Made by a program: the position numbers and the translations under genes. The notes below the pieces were generated by a model that made no database searches, was not told where the DNA came from, and saw only the letters and a program-made list of their open reading frames with translations. From contig CAMYID010000018.1 in assembly GCA_947258435.1 (NCBI GenBank), positions 1 to 64,000 of the forward strand: a DNA stretch of 64,000 nt, read 5' to 3'. This document shows, in pieces, positions 17,477-26,921 of the stretch. The stretch comes from an uncultured Alphaproteobacteria bacterium (GTDB lineage: Bacteria; Pseudomonadota; Alphaproteobacteria; UBA11222). Each line of letters begins with the position of its first letter. The stretch's first letter is position 1.

Positions 17477-18400
17477 ATGCTCCGCTTTGATGTATTTTCA
17501 TGGATTCCGGGGGACAGTCCGGTTTGCATCTCGCCGGGTGACGGATGTTATTTTCAATCCAGCATCCATCCCGATGGCGATCACGCACTTTTCTGGGGCG
17601 GTGCCAGCGGGCCTGCGCGCATCTGGCGGGCCGATCTTGACGGCAATAGCTGCGAACCGCTGACCCCGCAAGATACCGGGGCGCGGCACCCCTCCTATTG
17701 CGCGAATGGCGAACGAATCGTATTCGTGTCGAGCCGGGCGGCCAAACAGAAACCCGAATTGGTCGAGGTGATATTCGGCTACGACACCTCAGGCGCGCCC
17801 CGCCGCGATCTGATGCTGCATATTTTTTCCATGAAGCCAGACGGTTCCGACGTGCGGCAAATCACAGAAGGTCCCGTTCAGGATCAGCGCCCGACCCTGA
17901 GTCCGGATGGGAGGCAGGTTTGTTTCGTATCGATACGGGGCGGTAGCTTCGGCCTGTGGATCGCAGCGGTTGATGGCAGCGAGCCGCCACGCAAACTCGA
18001 AACACCGGTACCGGTCTACCGGCCCGTCTGGTCACAGGATGGGGAACGGATTTACGGATTTGTGGTGGTCAAGGGCGACCGGCATCAGGTGGGCTGGGTT
18101 TCGCTCAGGGACGGGAGCTGGAATCCGCTTGAAAATGACGATCAGGGATCGACGCACGGTCCGTTTCCGGATCCGCACGGTGAAAACCTGCTCATACATT
18201 CGAACCGCCATGGGCGCTGGTCGATGTATGAACTGCCACTTGACGGGCATACCCCGCCGCGGCGGATCATTCCCCCCGGATTTGAAAATGCGCTTTGCGT
18301 TCATCCGACCCGCGCAAAAAACGGGGCAATGACCTTTGATTCAATCCCTGACGGATCCTGGACGCAGTATAATCAGCATAACCGCAGCCTGAACTATTAA
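17477..18400 (+). CDS. TolB-like beta-propeller (PD40) protein
   Basis: A 307-aa protein made of repeated WD40-like beta-propeller blades: HPDGDHALFWGGASGPARIWRADLDG, RHPSYCANGERIVFVSSR, RPTLSPDGRQVCFVS, RPVWSQDGERIYGF. It has no signal peptide, unlike TolB itself, and none of TolB's N-terminal domain, so a cytoplasmic location is inferred. Propellers of this type usually bind proteins or sugars; no catalytic site is visible. It stands alone between an AT-rich leader and a convergent DUF983 gene. Confidence 0.72.
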   Translation: MLRFDVFSWIPGDSPVCISPGDGCYFQSSIHPDGDHALFWGGASGPARIWRADLDGNSCEPLTPQDTGARHPSYCANGERIVFVSSRAAKQKPELVEVIFGYDTSGAPRRDLMLHIFSMKPDGSDVRQITEGPVQDQRPTLSPDGRQVCFVSIRGGSFGLWIAAVDGSEPPRKLETPVPVYRPVWSQDGERIYGFVVVKGDRHQVGWVSLRDGSWNPLENDDQGSTHGPFPDPHGENLLIHSNRHGRWSMYELPLDGHTPPRRIIPPGFENALCVHPTRAKNGAMTFDSIPDGSWTQYNQHNRSLNY

Positions 18401-18422
18401 GGCTTGTGGCTTGCGGCCTGGA

Positions 18423-18884
18423 TCAGGGGTAAGGGTCCTGCTGCGAAAAGCCATGCATCCGCAACGCCCATTGCAACCCCACAAGCGCGCCCTTGACCGA
18501 CGGCAACAGCCCGATTGACAGCAGCAAGGCCAATGCCGGCCAACTTGCCCAATGCACCCACATTGCGGGACTGAATTGCTGCTCAACGATCAGCATCAGG
18601 GGAATCACGATATGACCGACCAGAAACATCGTGAAATAAGGCGGGCCGTCGTCCGCCTGCTGATGATGCAGATCCTCGCAACAAACAGCGCAACTATCGA
18701 AAACCTTGAGATATCCGAAGAGCAGCCGCCCCTCGCCGCATGACGGGCAGCGTTTGCGAAAACCACGAGAGAGCGACAGCCATACCGGCCTTGGCGGCGC
18801 AAGTTCGGTCACAAAGCTGGCGCTGCCCAAGTCGCTGGGGCTGCAAGGTGCGCAGCCATTGGGAAAATCATGTTTTGATGTCAT
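18423..18884 (-). CDS. DUF983 family membrane protein
   Basis: A 153-aa protein with a zinc-ribbon-like start of the family, FRKRCPSCGEGRLLFGYLKVFDSCAVCCEDL (residues about 38-70), followed by two hydrophobic helices (YFTMFLVGHIVIPLMLIVEQ and SWPALALLLSIGLLPSVKGALVGLQW). The start at 18884 (MTSKHDFP) is preferred to a longer frame beginning at 18980. Function is unknown. It lies downstream of topA-rnr on the same strand, an association common in alphaproteobacteria. Confidence 0.82.
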   Translation of the reverse strand: MTSKHDFPNGCAPCSPSDLGSASFVTELAPPRPVWLSLSRGFRKRCPSCGEGRLLFGYLKVFDSCAVCCEDLHHQQADDGPPYFTMFLVGHIVIPLMLIVEQQFSPAMWVHWASWPALALLLSIGLLPSVKGALVGLQWALRMHGFSQQDPYP

Positions 18885-19086
18885 GTACCAAATTCTGTCG
18901 CTGGAATCATCGTCCCTAGGCAGAGCTCTGCCCGACGCCGATCCTGTTCCACAAGACTTGCCCGTCTGTGTCCACATCATGCGTCAACGGTGAGAATAGA
19001 AGATGCGTCGGATCGACCCGATAAGCAACAGGCGGATTGTCGCATCGCCTCCACGCCTGACCGTGAATGATGGCAGGACGCCGTGA

Positions 19087-21381
19087 TCAGCGCTTGCGTG
19101 TCTTTTTCCGTGTCTTGTGCGGCGGTTGCTTTGCTTTTGGTTTGCCCCGGCGCACAGGCGGCTTGCCACGCGCCGATTTGCGCGCATGCCGGGGTCGGGC
19201 GCTCCGCTCGACGGAAACAAGCTCCAACCGCAGTCCACCGGTAACAGGCACCGCCTCCAGAAGCCGCACCGTGACCGCATCGCCCAGATGATAGAATTTC
19301 CCTGTCCGCCGCCCGACAAGCGCGTGCAAAGCCTCGTCATGATCGTAAAAGTCATCCCCAAGGCTGGCGATCGGCACAAGCCCGTCAGCGCCGGTTTCAT
19401 CCAGACTGACGAACAGGCCAAAGCGCGTCACACCCGAAATCACACCTTCAAATTCTGCCCCCACCCGGTCAGAAAGATAGGCTGCAAGATAACGGTCCGC
19501 GCTGTCGCGTTCTGCGGCCATGGAACGTCTTTCGTAGCCTGAAATCTCCTCGCCGATTTCCTTCAGGGCAGCGATATCCTGTGCTGCCGGCAATCCGTCA
19601 TCGCCAAACCTGCAGGCACGGATCAGCCCGCGATGCACAAGGATGTCCGCATAGCGGCGAATGGGGGAAGTGAAATGGGCGTAGCGCGGCAGGGCAAGCC
19701 CGAAATGGCCTTGATTTTCCGGGCTGTAATGGGCCTGGCTCTGCGCGCGCAATATCACCTGATGGAGGACATGCACATGTTCGGTATCTTTTGCCTTGGC
19801 AAGAATACGGTTGAAAATCTCCGGGGTGAGCAACTGGCCGCGCGCCAGCTCATAACCCATCGATTTCAGAAACTCCCGCAGGCTTTCGAGTTTTTCGAGC
19901 GCCGGTTCCTCATGCACCCTGTACATGCAGGGGATATGATGTCGCTCAAGCTCTTCCGCCGCGCAGACATTCGCCGCAATCATGAATTCCTCGATCAGCT
20001 GATGCGCAGCGAGCCTTTCAGCTACCGCGATCGACGCCACATGGCCCTCCGCATCCAGTCTTATGCGCCGCTCCGGCACCTCCAGCGCAAGCGGATGCCG
20101 CGCATCACGCGCCTTGGCAAGGGCGCGATAGGCCCCGAACAACGGCGCAATTACCGTCTCATAGAGCGGCGCGGTCATAGTATCGGGGGTGCCATCCTCG
20201 GCTGCCTGCACCTGCTCATAGGTCAGGCTCGCACGTGAATTGATCAGTGAGCGAATGAATTTATGACGCAACTTGTTGCCTGCCGCATCGAACACCATGC
20301 GCACCGCCATGCAGGCGCGGTCCTCCCCCTCATGCAGGGAACAGAGCCCGCCAGACAGCGCGTCGGGCAGCATCGGCACGACCCGGTCGGGAAAATAGGT
20401 GGAATTGCCGCGTTTGAGCGCATCGCGATCAAGCACGGTACCGGGCTTCACAAAATGGGCGACATCCGCGATTGCCACAAACACAACCCAGCCGCCAGGA
20501 TTATCGGGGTCCTGATCGGCTTCCGCCCAGACGGCATCGTCATGATCGCGGGCATCTGCGGGATCAATCGTGACAAAAGGCACATCGCGCAGATCGGTGC
20601 GATCGCCAAGTGCGGGTTGCCGGGCGGACTCCGCGGCTTCAAGCGCCGCCTCGCTGAATTCCACCGGAATGCCATGCTCATAGATCGCGATCAGACTGAC
20701 CGCGCGCGCATCGGCAACCGAACCGAGCTTTTCAACGACCTTGCCACGCCGCGGACCGGAGGCGCGCCCTGATGATTCCAGGGTGACAAGCACAAGCTCG
20801 CCCGAACGCGCGCCCTGCGCATCCTCATGGGTGATCGCAACCTCCTGGCGCCCCTTTTCAACCGGCTGCACCCGGCCATCCCGGCCAACACGTTGATAAA
20901 CACCAAGAATTTTGCGCACACCAGGAACGGTAAGACGCCGCATGACAGTGGCGAGATAACCATCGTCAGCCGGGGTGAGGCGCGCAAGCACCCGCTCGCC
21001 AACGCCGACCGGCTGCCCCGATTGTTGCGCCTCGGCGGCAACGATAATCTGCGGCGGCGCCACGCGGCGACGCCACCGCAACGGCACCGCCAGCAATTCC
21101 CCGTCAATATCGTGACCGGTGATTTCAAGCACGGTGACAGAGGGCAGTCCGCCCTTTTCCTCAGCCCGCTCCCGCCGGGCAGGTCGCGGCCCCAGCTCGC
21201 CTGCCTCACGCATCTCAACCAGCAGCTTTTTCAGCGCCGGCCGCTCCGCCCCGCTAATATTGAAGGCGCGCGCAATTTCGCGGCGGCCGACCCTGCCGGG
21301 GCTTTCTTCAATAAATTTACGAATGTCGGCCTTGCTCGGCAATCCGGGTGCCGCGCCGCGCCGCCCTGAGCGCTTGCTCAA
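19087..21381 (-). CDS. rnr: Ribonuclease R
   Basis: A 764-aa processive 3'-5' exoribonuclease of the RNase II/RNB family. Domains in order are an N-terminal winged-helix region, cold-shock domains (about 90-240), the RNB catalytic domain from DLRDVPFVTIDPADARDHDDAVW (about 250-600, with the metal-binding Asp cluster), an S1 domain (GAEFEGVISGVTRFGLFVSLDETGADGLV) and a lysine/arginine-rich tail. The tail is typical of RNase R rather than RNase II and helps with structured RNA. The start codon is TTG at 21381, overlapping the topA stop as TTGA, so translation is probably coupled. Confidence 0.93.
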   Translation of the reverse strand: MSKRSGRRGAAPGLPSKADIRKFIEESPGRVGRREIARAFNISGAERPALKKLLVEMREAGELGPRPARRERAEEKGGLPSVTVLEITGHDIDGELLAVPLRWRRRVAPPQIIVAAEAQQSGQPVGVGERVLARLTPADDGYLATVMRRLTVPGVRKILGVYQRVGRDGRVQPVEKGRQEVAITHEDAQGARSGELVLVTLESSGRASGPRRGKVVEKLGSVADARAVSLIAIYEHGIPVEFSEAALEAAESARQPALGDRTDLRDVPFVTIDPADARDHDDAVWAEADQDPDNPGGWVVFVAIADVAHFVKPGTVLDRDALKRGNSTYFPDRVVPMLPDALSGGLCSLHEGEDRACMAVRMVFDAAGNKLRHKFIRSLINSRASLTYEQVQAAEDGTPDTMTAPLYETVIAPLFGAYRALAKARDARHPLALEVPERRIRLDAEGHVASIAVAERLAAHQLIEEFMIAANVCAAEELERHHIPCMYRVHEEPALEKLESLREFLKSMGYELARGQLLTPEIFNRILAKAKDTEHVHVLHQVILRAQSQAHYSPENQGHFGLALPRYAHFTSPIRRYADILVHRGLIRACRFGDDGLPAAQDIAALKEIGEEISGYERRSMAAERDSADRYLAAYLSDRVGAEFEGVISGVTRFGLFVSLDETGADGLVPIASLGDDFYDHDEALHALVGRRTGKFYHLGDAVTVRLLEAVPVTGGLRLELVSVERSARPRHARKSARGKPPVRRGKPKAKQPPHKTRKKTRKR

Positions 21382-24059
21382 GAGGAGGAACCTTCTGCCG
21401 CATCGGCGCTTGCAGTGTCTTTTTTGGCCGGTTTCTTTTTCGCGGGGCTTTTGCTGCTTGCGGTTTTCCGCGTTGCCGTCTTCTTGGCAGCGGTCTTTGC
21501 CGTGCTTTTCTTCTTGGCAGGTTTTTTCTTCGCTGCCGCCTTTTTGCGCGGCCCCTTGGCTGCCTTGGCGTTGACCAGTTCAACCGCCTCTTCCAGCGTC
21601 ACCTCCTGCGGGTCCCTGTCTTTTGGCAAGGTCGCGTTGATCTTGTTCCACTTCACATAAGGCCCGAACCGTCCATCCATCACCCGGATCGCAGCGCCAT
21701 CGTCAGGATGTTCGCCAAGTGCCTTCAATTCCGCCTGGCTGCGCCGGCCGCCCTTGGCCTTGGCTTCGGCAAGCACCGCCACAGCGCGGTTAAGCCCGAT
21801 ACTGAATACATCGTTCCATTCGCCCAGATTGGCGTATTTTCCCTCATGCCGGACATAAGGCCCATAAGGACCGATCGCTGCGGTAATCGGTTTGCCGGTT
21901 TCAGGATGCGCGCCAACTTCCCGTGGCAAACTCAGAAGTTGCAATGCAAGCGGCAGCTCCACACTGTCAGGCTCTACCCCTTTGGGGATGCCCGCGCGTT
22001 TGGGCTTGTCGCCTTTTTCTTCCGCCTCACCCAATTGCAGAAACATCCCGAACCGCCCCTTGCGCAATGTGACTGGCAAACCGGTTTCCGGGTCCTCGCC
22101 CAGCAGTTTGGGCCCCGAATCGACCTCAGACGTATCGCCCAATGTCGACATTTGCCGGGTGTGCTTACAGTCAGGATATTCCGAACAGCCGATAAAGGCA
22201 CCAAAGCGGCCCACCTTGAGGCTCAGCCGCCCTTTTTCACAGGCCGGGCAGCGGCGCGGATCGACCCCGGGTTCGGTTTCGGGGAAAACATGCGGCCCCA
22301 ACACCTCGTTCAGCTTATCGAGGACCTGGGACACCCGCAGATCGGAAATGCTTTCCACCGACAGATTGAAATCGCGCCAGAATTCGGCCAGCACCTGTTT
22401 CCAGGCCATTTTCCCGGCGGAAATTTCGTCAAGCTGCTCTTCAAGCGCGGCGGTGAAATCATATTCCACATAGCGGGAAAAGAAGCTTTCCAGGAATGCT
22501 GTAACAAGCCTGCCCTTATCCTCTGGCACAAAACGCGACTTATCCATGGTGACGTAGGCACGCTCACGCAGCACCGACAGAATGCTGGCATAGGTGGAGG
22601 GGCGGCCAATGCCCAGCTCTTCCATGCGTTTGACAAGGCTTGCTTCGGTAAAGCGCGGCGGCGGTTCGGTGAAATGCTGATCGGGCCGGACAGCATTCAG
22701 CGCCAGCGCCTGTTTCGCGACAACCTTCGGCAGACGACCGGCCTCATCCTCATCGCCGCCGCCATCATCGGTTCCTTCCTGATAAAGTTTCAGGAAGCCA
22801 TCGAACAGCAGCACGGAACCGGTGGCCCGGAAGCCCACCTGCGCGTCTGCGGAAGCGATTTCAATCGTTGTGCGCTCAAGCCGCGCGCTGGCCATTTGAC
22901 TGGCAACCGCGCGTTTCCATATCAGCTCGTAAAGCCGCGCCTGATCCTTATCGAGTGTGTCTGACACCTGTTTGGGGAGTCGCGCCATATCGGTCGGCCG
23001 CACCGCCTCATGCGCTTCCTGCGCATTCTTGGCCTTGCTTGAATAGCTGCGCGGCTGGGCGGGCAGGTAATCTGTGCCATATTCAGTGCCGATCACGTCG
23101 CGGCAGGAACTGATCGCCTCCTGCGCCATCGTGACGCCATCGGTCCGCATATAGGTGATCAACCCGACCGTTTCCCCCTCGATATCCACCCCCTCATACA
23201 GCCTTTGCGCCACCTGCATGGTGCGCGAGGCGCTGAAGCCAAGCTTGCGCGCAGCCTCCTGCTGCAGGGTCGATGTGGTAAAGGGCGGCTGCGGATGACG
23301 CTGTGTCGGTTTGCTTTCGACCTGCGCAACCGCATAATCGCGTGTCAGGATGCGCGCTTTCGCCGCTTCGGCAGCCGCCGCGGAGCCGAGTGTGAATTTT
23401 TCCACCTTCTGACCGTCAAGCCGGGTGAGCCTTGCGGTCAGTGGCTGACTGCCGCCGGTGCCGAAATCGGCCTCGACCGTCCAGTATTCACGGGCAACGA
23501 AGGATTCGATTTCAAGCTCGCGTTCACAGATCAGCCGCAGCGCCACGGATTGCACCCGCCCGGCAGAACGTGAGCCGGGCAGCTTACGCCACAGGACGGG
23601 CGACAGGGTGAAGCCAACAAGATAATCCAGCGCGCGCCGCGCCAGATAGGCTTCAACCAGCGCGGCATCGATCTCGCGCGGGTGAGCGATCGCATCGGTG
23701 ATCGCAGCCTTTGTGATCTCGTTAAAGACCACCCGCTGCACCTGCTTGTCCTTCAGCGCTTTCTTGTCCTGAAGAATTTGCAGCACGTGCCAGGAAATCG
23801 CCTCCCCTTCCCGATCCGGGTCGGTTGCCAGAATCAGCGTATCGGCCTGTTTTGCGGCACGGACGATTTCAGCCATCTGCTTCTTGCCGCGCTCGCCCAC
23901 CTCCCAGACCATGTCGAAATCATCGTCCGGTTTAACAGAGCCGTCTTTCGCAGGCAGATCGCGCACATGACCGTAGCTCGCCAGCACTTCATAGTCGCTG
24001 CCAAGATACTTGTTGATGGTCTTTGCCTTTGCCGGCGATTCAACAATGACAAGTTTCAT
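21378..24059 (-). CDS. topA: DNA topoisomerase I
   Basis: An 893-aa type IA topoisomerase that relaxes negative supercoils. The N-terminal TOPRIM domain starts VIVESPAKAKTINKYLG and has DPDREGEAISW near residue 80. The active-site tyrosine is Tyr303 in GLITYMRTDG. A C-terminal zinc finger is visible at CPACEKGRL...FIGCSEYPDCKHT, followed by degenerate topoisomerase C-terminal repeats and a long Lys/Ala-rich tail of about 70 residues ending GSSS. Such a tail is usual in alphaproteobacteria and may bind DNA nonspecifically. It is co-directional with rnr and divergent from tpiA. Confidence 0.95.
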   Translation of the reverse strand: MKLVIVESPAKAKTINKYLGSDYEVLASYGHVRDLPAKDGSVKPDDDFDMVWEVGERGKKQMAEIVRAAKQADTLILATDPDREGEAISWHVLQILQDKKALKDKQVQRVVFNEITKAAITDAIAHPREIDAALVEAYLARRALDYLVGFTLSPVLWRKLPGSRSAGRVQSVALRLICERELEIESFVAREYWTVEADFGTGGSQPLTARLTRLDGQKVEKFTLGSAAAAEAAKARILTRDYAVAQVESKPTQRHPQPPFTTSTLQQEAARKLGFSASRTMQVAQRLYEGVDIEGETVGLITYMRTDGVTMAQEAISSCRDVIGTEYGTDYLPAQPRSYSSKAKNAQEAHEAVRPTDMARLPKQVSDTLDKDQARLYELIWKRAVASQMASARLERTTIEIASADAQVGFRATGSVLLFDGFLKLYQEGTDDGGGDEDEAGRLPKVVAKQALALNAVRPDQHFTEPPPRFTEASLVKRMEELGIGRPSTYASILSVLRERAYVTMDKSRFVPEDKGRLVTAFLESFFSRYVEYDFTAALEEQLDEISAGKMAWKQVLAEFWRDFNLSVESISDLRVSQVLDKLNEVLGPHVFPETEPGVDPRRCPACEKGRLSLKVGRFGAFIGCSEYPDCKHTRQMSTLGDTSEVDSGPKLLGEDPETGLPVTLRKGRFGMFLQLGEAEEKGDKPKRAGIPKGVEPDSVELPLALQLLSLPREVGAHPETGKPITAAIGPYGPYVRHEGKYANLGEWNDVFSIGLNRAVAVLAEAKAKGGRRSQAELKALGEHPDDGAAIRVMDGRFGPYVKWNKINATLPKDRDPQEVTLEEAVELVNAKAAKGPRKKAAAKKKPAKKKSTAKTAAKKTATRKTASSKSPAKKKPAKKDTASADAAEGSSS

Positions 24060-24245
24060 ATAGGGCCAGTTATCTCGATACGGATTCGTGCGCGGTGAAC
24101 CGGAAAACGTAAAACGTCCTGCAAATAGGTCAATAAGATGGCGCGAGTCAAACCCGCAGACCAGCCCGTTGACTCGCGCCGCTGGTTTTAGGCGCTGCGA
24201 TTTGCTACATCACAGTGAGGTAAATAATTGTTCAAAGGCATTAAA

Positions 24246-25004
24246 ATGCAGGCTCAAGATCCCCGTCCCCTCGTCGCCGGAAACTGGAAAATGAATGGCT
24301 TGTTATCCTCGCTCGATGAGGTGGACAAGCTTGCCGCGGCTGTCGTTGACGGGGCGCGGCCGGCTTGTGATGTCATGCTTTGCCCGCCCGCGCCGCTGCT
24401 ACTGCCGATGCGCGAACGGATTGGCGAGGCGGGAATAGCGGTTGGCGCGCAGGACTGCCACATGCAGGAATCAGGCGCCCATACCGGCGATATCAGCGCC
24501 GAATTGATTGCCGATCTCGGCTGCACAGCCGTAATCGTCGGACATTCCGAACGGCGCACCGATCACGGGGAAAACGACGCAACCGTGCTTGCCAAAGCGT
24601 TGGCCGCCCACCGTGCAGGACTGACAGCCATCGTCTGTGTCGGCGAAACCGAGGCTGAGCGCGACGCAGGCAAAGCGCTCGAAGTGGTTGGGCATCAGGT
24701 GGCAAGTTCGGTCCCTGACGGCATTACCGCAGCCAATCTCGTGGTGGCCTACGAGCCGGTCTGGGCGATCGGCACCGGTCGTACGCCAACCGTGGAAGAG
24801 GTGGGTGACGTGCACAGCTTCATCCGCCGGCAACTGATGGACCGTTTCAGCGATGGCGAGGCGTTTCGCCTGCTTTACGGCGGGTCGGTGAAACCGGCCA
24901 ATGCGGCTGAACTGATGGCGGTGTCGAATGTCGATGGAGCGCTTGTCGGCGGGGCAAGCCTCAAGGCGGAAGATTTTCTGGGGATTCTGGCCGCCTATCG
25001 CTAA
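24246..25004 (+). CDS. tpiA: Triosephosphate isomerase
   Basis: A 252-aa glycolytic and gluconeogenic enzyme that interconverts dihydroxyacetone phosphate and glyceraldehyde 3-phosphate. Catalytic residues are in place: Lys in VAGNWKMNG, His in VIVGHSERR and Glu in [12 protein letters not shown], with the phosphate-binding [13 protein letters not shown] near the end. I chose the ATG at 24246, preceded by AAAGG, over a TTG at 24228. It is divergent from topA, and a strong hairpin follows the stop. Confidence 0.94.
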   Translation: MQAQDPRPLVAGNWKMNGLLSSLDEVDKLAAAVVDGARPACDVMLCPPAPLLLPMRERIGEAGIAVGAQDCHMQESGAHTGDISAELIADLGCTAVIVGHSERRTDHGENDATVLAKALAAHRAGLTAIVCVGETEAERDAGKALEVVGHQVASSVPDGITAANLVVAYEPVWAIGTGRTPTVEEVGDVHSFIRRQLMDRFSDGEAFRLLYGGSVKPANAAELMAVSNVDGALVGGASLKAEDFLGILAAYR

Positions 25005-25025
25005 GGCGGCGCAGATGATGTGGAG

Positions 25026-25057
25026 GGTGCGGCCGACATAACCCGTTCGGCCCCACC
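25026..25057. terminator. Hairpin between convergent tpiA and the zeta-subunit gene
   Basis: GGTGCGGCCGA (25026-25036) pairs with TCGGCCCCACC (25047-25057) with one mismatch in 11 and a 10-base loop. It lies just past the tpiA stop and past the end of the opposing gene, so it can act on both strands. There is no T-run. Confidence 0.5.
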
Positions 25058-25151
25058 GAAACCGCCGACAAGCAGGATGTGCGGCAACCTGCAAGCGCAT
25101 CTTTTATTCGCGCATGCCCGTACTCAGTTGCCCGAGCCGTTTGTCAGGCGC

Positions 25152-25475
25152 TTAGCCTTCAGTCTGGATCTGTTTTCTGGCAACTGCCAGCAAACTGTCC
25201 ATTTCACGACGGATCTGATGGTCGGACAGGTCAACGCCCTTCGCTTCAAAATCGCCTTTCAGCTTCCGGAAGACATCGTCATCGCCGGCTTCCTCAAAGT
25301 CGGATTTGATGACCTCCTTGGCATAGGCCTGAGCGGCATCGCCACTCAGCCCCAGCTTTTCCGCCGCCCAAAGTCCAAGCAGCTTGTTACGACGGGCATT
25401 CGCCTTGAATTCCAGCTCTTGGTCATGCGCGAACTTGTTTTCAAAACCTTTTTCGCGATCGTCAAATGTGCTCAT
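25152..25475 (-). CDS. F1-ATPase inhibitor, zeta subunit (DUF1476)
   Basis: A 107-aa, highly charged, helical protein beginning MSTFDDREKGFENKFAHDQELEFKA-type sequence and carrying the family's NKLLGLWAAEKLG segment. The DUF1476 family was shown in Paracoccus-type alphaproteobacteria to be the zeta subunit, whose N-terminus enters F1 and blocks ATP hydrolysis in one direction. That is family knowledge, not shown here. The presence of this gene is a good lineage marker. It converges with tpiA and is divergent from the purine operon. Confidence 0.85.
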   Translation of the reverse strand: MSTFDDREKGFENKFAHDQELEFKANARRNKLLGLWAAEKLGLSGDAAQAYAKEVIKSDFEEAGDDDVFRKLKGDFEAKGVDLSDHQIRREMDSLLAVARKQIQTEG

Positions 25476-25623
25476 GGAACCGGGCAGCTCCTTCTCAACA
25501 AGGGTAAAATCGAGGTTTAGCCATAGCTTGCTACGGGTTGTGAATCAACTGCGATTAAGGTCGCAGCCACACGTATACTCGCGATCTGGCGGCGATGCGC
25601 CGCCTTCTCAATCAGATTGTACT
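25476..25623. other. Divergent promoter region between the zeta gene and the purine operon
   Basis: About 150 bp without a coding signal. It contains TATACT at 25574-25579, a plausible -10 hexamer on the plus strand, but no good -35 at 16-18 bp. A tight hairpin follows: GGCGGCG (25588-25594), ATG loop, CGCCGCC (25598-25604). The hairpin could lie in the purC leader. Confidence 0.4.
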
Positions 25624-25785
25624 ATGGCCTGGTTTAAGATAGGTTTCGCCGCGTACTCTGTGGATCGATGGGTACGGGACTTCATATACGCCAAGCGCAG
25701 AATTGCCGCAGACAAGTTGCGGCGGGATATCCTTTTTCCCGAAGCCGATCCGAAACGGTCCGAAACCAAAGGTCGATTTCCATGA
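25624..25785 (+). CDS. Possible small protein (53 aa) overlapping the purC start
   Basis: ATG at 25624 opens a 53-codon frame, [20 protein letters not shown] at the start, that is amphipathic and basic in the middle ([13 protein letters not shown]). It ends with TGA at 25783-25785 as part of ATGA, so its stop overlaps the purC ATG by 4 bases, the classic coupling arrangement. No strong Shine-Dalgarno is visible and I do not recognise a family. It could instead be untranslated purC leader; the frame is open by chance in GC-rich DNA more often than in AT-rich DNA. Confidence 0.4.
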   Translation: MAWFKIGFAAYSVDRWVRDFIYAKRRIAADKLRRDILFPEADPKRSETKGRFP

Positions 25786-26546
25786 GCCGACGCAAGAAAG
25801 TATACGAAGGCAAGGCTAAAATCCTTTACGAAGGGCCAGAGGCCGGAACGCTGATCCAGTATTTCAAGGATGACGCAACCGCCTTCAATAACAAAAAACA
25901 CGCAACGATCACCGGTAAAGGCGTCCTGAACAACCGGATTTCGGAATATATCATGACGCAACTTGCCGCAATTGGCGTCCCCACGCATTTCATCAAGCGG
26001 CTTAATATGCGCGAGCAGCTGATCCGCGCCGCGGAAATCATCCCTGTCGAGGTGGTCGTGCGGAACGTCGCCGCAGGCTCGATTTCCACACGGCTTGGCA
26101 TTGAGGAAGGAACGCCGCTGCCGCGTTCGATCATCGAATTCTATTATAAGGACGACGCGCTGGGCGATCCGCTCGTCTCCGAAGACCATCTGACCGCCTT
26201 TGGCTGGACCAACCCCCATGAGATCGACGACATGATGGCGTTGGCCCTCAGGACCAATGATTTTCTGACCGGGCTGTTTGCCGGGATCGGGATCCGCCTG
26301 GTCGATTTCAAAATCGAGTTTGGCCGCGTTTATGAGGGCGATCTGATGCGCATCGTGCTGGCCGATGAGATCAGCCCCGATTCATGTCGGCTGTGGGATA
26401 TGCAGACCAACGAAAAGCTGGATAAGGACCGTTTCCGCCGCGATATGGGCGGTGTTTCGGAAGCCTATCAGGAAGTGGCCAGGCGACTGGGTATTGCACC
26501 GGACCTTGAAAGCCGACTACATCAGGAAAGCAATGCAGCGAACTGA
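25782..26546 (+). CDS. purC: Phosphoribosylaminoimidazole-succinocarboxamide synthase
   Basis: A 254-aa SAICAR synthetase joining aspartate to CAIR in purine biosynthesis. Family phrases include [13 protein letters not shown] at the N-terminus, [10 protein letters not shown], the [10 protein letters not shown] strand and [11 protein letters not shown] near residue 200. The ATG at 25782 is the family start; a longer frame to 25668 is rejected. It heads purC-purS-purQ-purL, consecutive parts of one pathway. Confidence 0.94.
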   Translation: MSRRKKVYEGKAKILYEGPEAGTLIQYFKDDATAFNNKKHATITGKGVLNNRISEYIMTQLAAIGVPTHFIKRLNMREQLIRAAEIIPVEVVVRNVAAGSISTRLGIEEGTPLPRSIIEFYYKDDALGDPLVSEDHLTAFGWTNPHEIDDMMALALRTNDFLTGLFAGIGIRLVDFKIEFGRVYEGDLMRIVLADEISPDSCRLWDMQTNEKLDKDRFRRDMGGVSEAYQEVARRLGIAPDLESRLHQESNAAN

Positions 26547-26625
26547 GTCTGTATCTGCATCCGGAAATTTTCGCCTGGCCGCGTTTCGGCCGGGCACGCC
26601 GCCACAGCGCGCTGGAGATTGGCGA

Positions 26626-26865
26626 ATGAAAGCCCGAATTCACATCACACTTAAGAACGGTGTTCTCGACCCGCAGGGAAAAGCGATTGAAACGACCCTG
26701 TCGCACCTTGGATTTGCAGGGGTCGGGGATGTCAGGCAAGGCAAATATATCGAGCTGGAGCTTGATGAAACCGACCGGGAGAAGGCGCATGCCACGGTGG
26801 ATGCCATGTGCAGCCAGCTACTGGCCAACACGGTGATTGAAAATTATGCCATCGAGATCGAATAA
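26626..26865 (+). CDS. purS: Phosphoribosylformylglycinamidine synthase subunit PurS
   Basis: A 79-aa small subunit that, with PurQ and PurL, forms the three-part FGAM synthetase found outside gammaproteobacteria. Sequence such as KARIHITLKNGVLDPQGKAIETTL and VRQGKYIELELDE is typical, with the C-terminal LLANTVIENYAIEIE. PurS bridges the glutaminase and synthetase subunits. The ATG at 26626 has GGAG upstream. It lies 79 bp after purC. Confidence 0.92.
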   Translation: MKARIHITLKNGVLDPQGKAIETTLSHLGFAGVGDVRQGKYIELELDETDREKAHATVDAMCSQLLANTVIENYAIEIE

Positions 26866-26885
26866 GCCCTATCAGGCCGTTCTCA

Positions 26886-26921
26886 TCATGACAGGAAAAG
26901 GGCTCATGACTGGAAAAGGGG
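26886..26921 (+). repeat. Tandem duplication of an 18-bp unit in the purS-purQ spacer
   Basis: TCATGACAGGAAAAGGGC (26886-26903) is followed at once by TCATGACTGGAAAAGGGG (26904-26921), 16 of 18 bases identical, then TCAT. Each unit contains an ATG and a GGAAAAGGG purine tract that may mimic a ribosome-binding site. Confidence 0.75.

Noticed and set aside
18885-19086. Extra gene between the DUF983 gene and rnr
   Set aside because: Only short frames with shadow composition; no ribosome site or family motif.
21348-22964. 538-codon plus-strand frame over topA
   Set aside because: Antisense shadow of the topA coding sequence, without motifs or a ribosome site.
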